Made by a program: the position numbers and the translations under genes. Below, one piece after another: positions 16,503-17,156 of a stretch of 17,156 nucleotides of DNA. The stretch spans positions 1-17,156 of the forward strand of contig CAZISM010000114.1 of NCBI GenBank assembly GCA_964541895.1, written 5' to 3'. The number at the start of each line of letters is the position of its first letter. The stretch's first letter is position 1. This DNA comes from CAZISM01 sp964541895 (GTDB lineage: Bacteria; Zhuqueibacterota; Zhuqueibacteria; Residuimicrobiales; Residuimicrobiaceae). The notes beneath the pieces were generated by a model. The model had not been told where the DNA came from. It saw only the letters and a program-made list of their open reading frames with translations, and made no database searches.

Positions 16503-17156
16503 TCAAAGAGGCAATTCTGCAACAAACAAATCCATGAGGCGTGACATAACGGTTGCATCCGTTGCGGCAAGAGTAAAGCCGGCGGTCAGGCTCATCGAGC
16601 CCTCGTAGGTGTACACGGTAACCAGAGCAGCCGGCGAACAGGGTATGGGGCCGATGATGGCAAGGTCAGATATTCTGTTGTCACCAAAATCGATCTTTTC
16701 AGAATGGATATTGCCCAAATTGGCTAAAATCGGCTGTATGGCGCCGCGGCTCAGCATCCGTTTTCGATGATATTGAAAAATCCGTTCAGCGAGCGCGAAT
16801 CCAGCCAACAAACTTGCCTCCAGGCCCATAGCACCGCCAAGCCAGGGTTGCTCCTCCCTGGCCTGCTCAAACAGCGTCTGCACGCGCGCCAGCGTGGCGG
16901 CAAACGGTTCGCCGCTGATGCGGGGCAGGTTCAGGAAAAAAATACCGGCCAGATTACAGATACGGCTGACATGACCTGACGGCAGATGCTGGCGCAGATT
17001 GACGGTGGTCTGTACGGATAAATTTCTATCACAAGGGGCATTGAGCAGCGTGCATAACGCACGAAAAAAGGCCGTGTGCAGGAGCACGTTCATACTCGTG
17101 GACGTTTGTCGACCATAACGTTTGAGCACATCAAGGGCGGTGGCCGGCAATCGACG
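16503..17156 (-). CDS. C-terminal part of a condensation-domain / acyltransferase-like protein (5' truncated by window)
   Basis: About 217 residues are visible and the frame is open to the right edge, so the N-terminal half, where an HHxxxD active-site motif would sit, is not seen. The visible part fits the C-terminal half of the chloramphenicol acetyltransferase-like / NRPS-condensation superfamily: TSTSMNVLLHTAFFRALC helix, VQTTVNLRQHLP strand, NLAGIFFLNLPRI, the DFG motif in EKIDFGDNRISDL, and a closing LTAGFTLAATDATVMSRLMDLF helix. Stand-alone members acylate alcohols, sugars or lipids from CoA or carrier-protein donors (PapA- or alcohol-acetyltransferase-like). No adjacent NRPS modules are visible. 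It is the upstream neighbour of the aminotransferase gene. Function is otherwise unassigned. Confidence 0.7.
   Translation of the reverse strand, partial: RRLPATALDVLKRYGRQTSTSMNVLLHTAFFRALCTLLNAPCDRNLSVQTTVNLRQHLPSGHVSRICNLAGIFFLNLPRISGEPFAATLARVQTLFEQAREEQPWLGGAMGLEASLLAGFALAERIFQYHRKRMLSRGAIQPILANLGNIHSEKIDFGDNRISDLAIIGPIPCSPAALVTVYTYEGSMSLTAGFTLAATDATVMSRLMDLFVAELPL

Noticed and set aside
1..17156. CRISPR array, tRNA/rRNA genes, insertion sequences
   Set aside because: No regularly spaced repeats, no transposase-like frames with terminal repeats and no RNA-gene signatures were seen on either strand.

Overview
The window looks like a carbohydrate-degradation locus from an uncultured Gram-negative bacterium. 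Seven larger open frames and two edge-truncated genes fill almost all of it. Every complete polysaccharide enzyme carries a Sec-type or lipoprotein-type signal, so the products should reach the periplasm or cell surface. The genes use clear Shine-Dalgarno sites (AAAGGAG, GGAG, AGAGG, AAGGAA), and no SusC/SusD pair is present, which argues against a typical Bacteroides-style locus. The sequence does not settle the phylum.

Layout. The left edge (3-587, +) holds the C-terminal part of a DUF4038/GH140-type glycosidase. Convergent to it is a minus-strand block read from about 8335 down to 630: a DUF4838 protein with a C-terminal PA14 domain, a divergent GH92 protein whose start lies 2 bp after the DUF4838 stop, a possible 48-residue overlapping frame, a ~0.4 kb AT-richer spacer with its own promoter candidate, and a GH127-type beta-L-arabinofuranosidase fused to an SGNH esterase domain. 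A 337-bp divergent control region (8336-8672) follows. It contains a good minus-strand promoter and a perfect 20-bp palindrome of LacI/GalR-operator form just before the plus-strand genes. The plus-strand block encodes a GH78 alpha-L-rhamnosidase with chitobiase-C-like and PA14 domains, then a 987-residue right-handed beta-helix protein with two CARDB-like modules and a concanavalin-like C-terminal domain. A perfect 19-bp stem at 15243-15289 closes the sugar locus. Beyond it, on the minus strand, are a class I/II PLP aminotransferase and a truncated condensation-domain (CoA-acyltransferase-like) protein, which look functionally unrelated.

How the genes may work together. The family set GH140-like, GH127, GH78 and beta-helix resembles the enzyme set known from pectin side-chain (rhamnogalacturonan-II and related) degradation, where apiose, L-arabinofuranose and L-rhamnose are removed. 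The SGNH domain could remove acyl groups from the same oligosaccharides. GH92 (alpha-mannosidase family) and DUF4838 are not standard members of that set, so the real substrate may be a plant or algal gum or a glycoprotein glycan. Substrate assignment is inference; family membership is mostly well supported by motifs.
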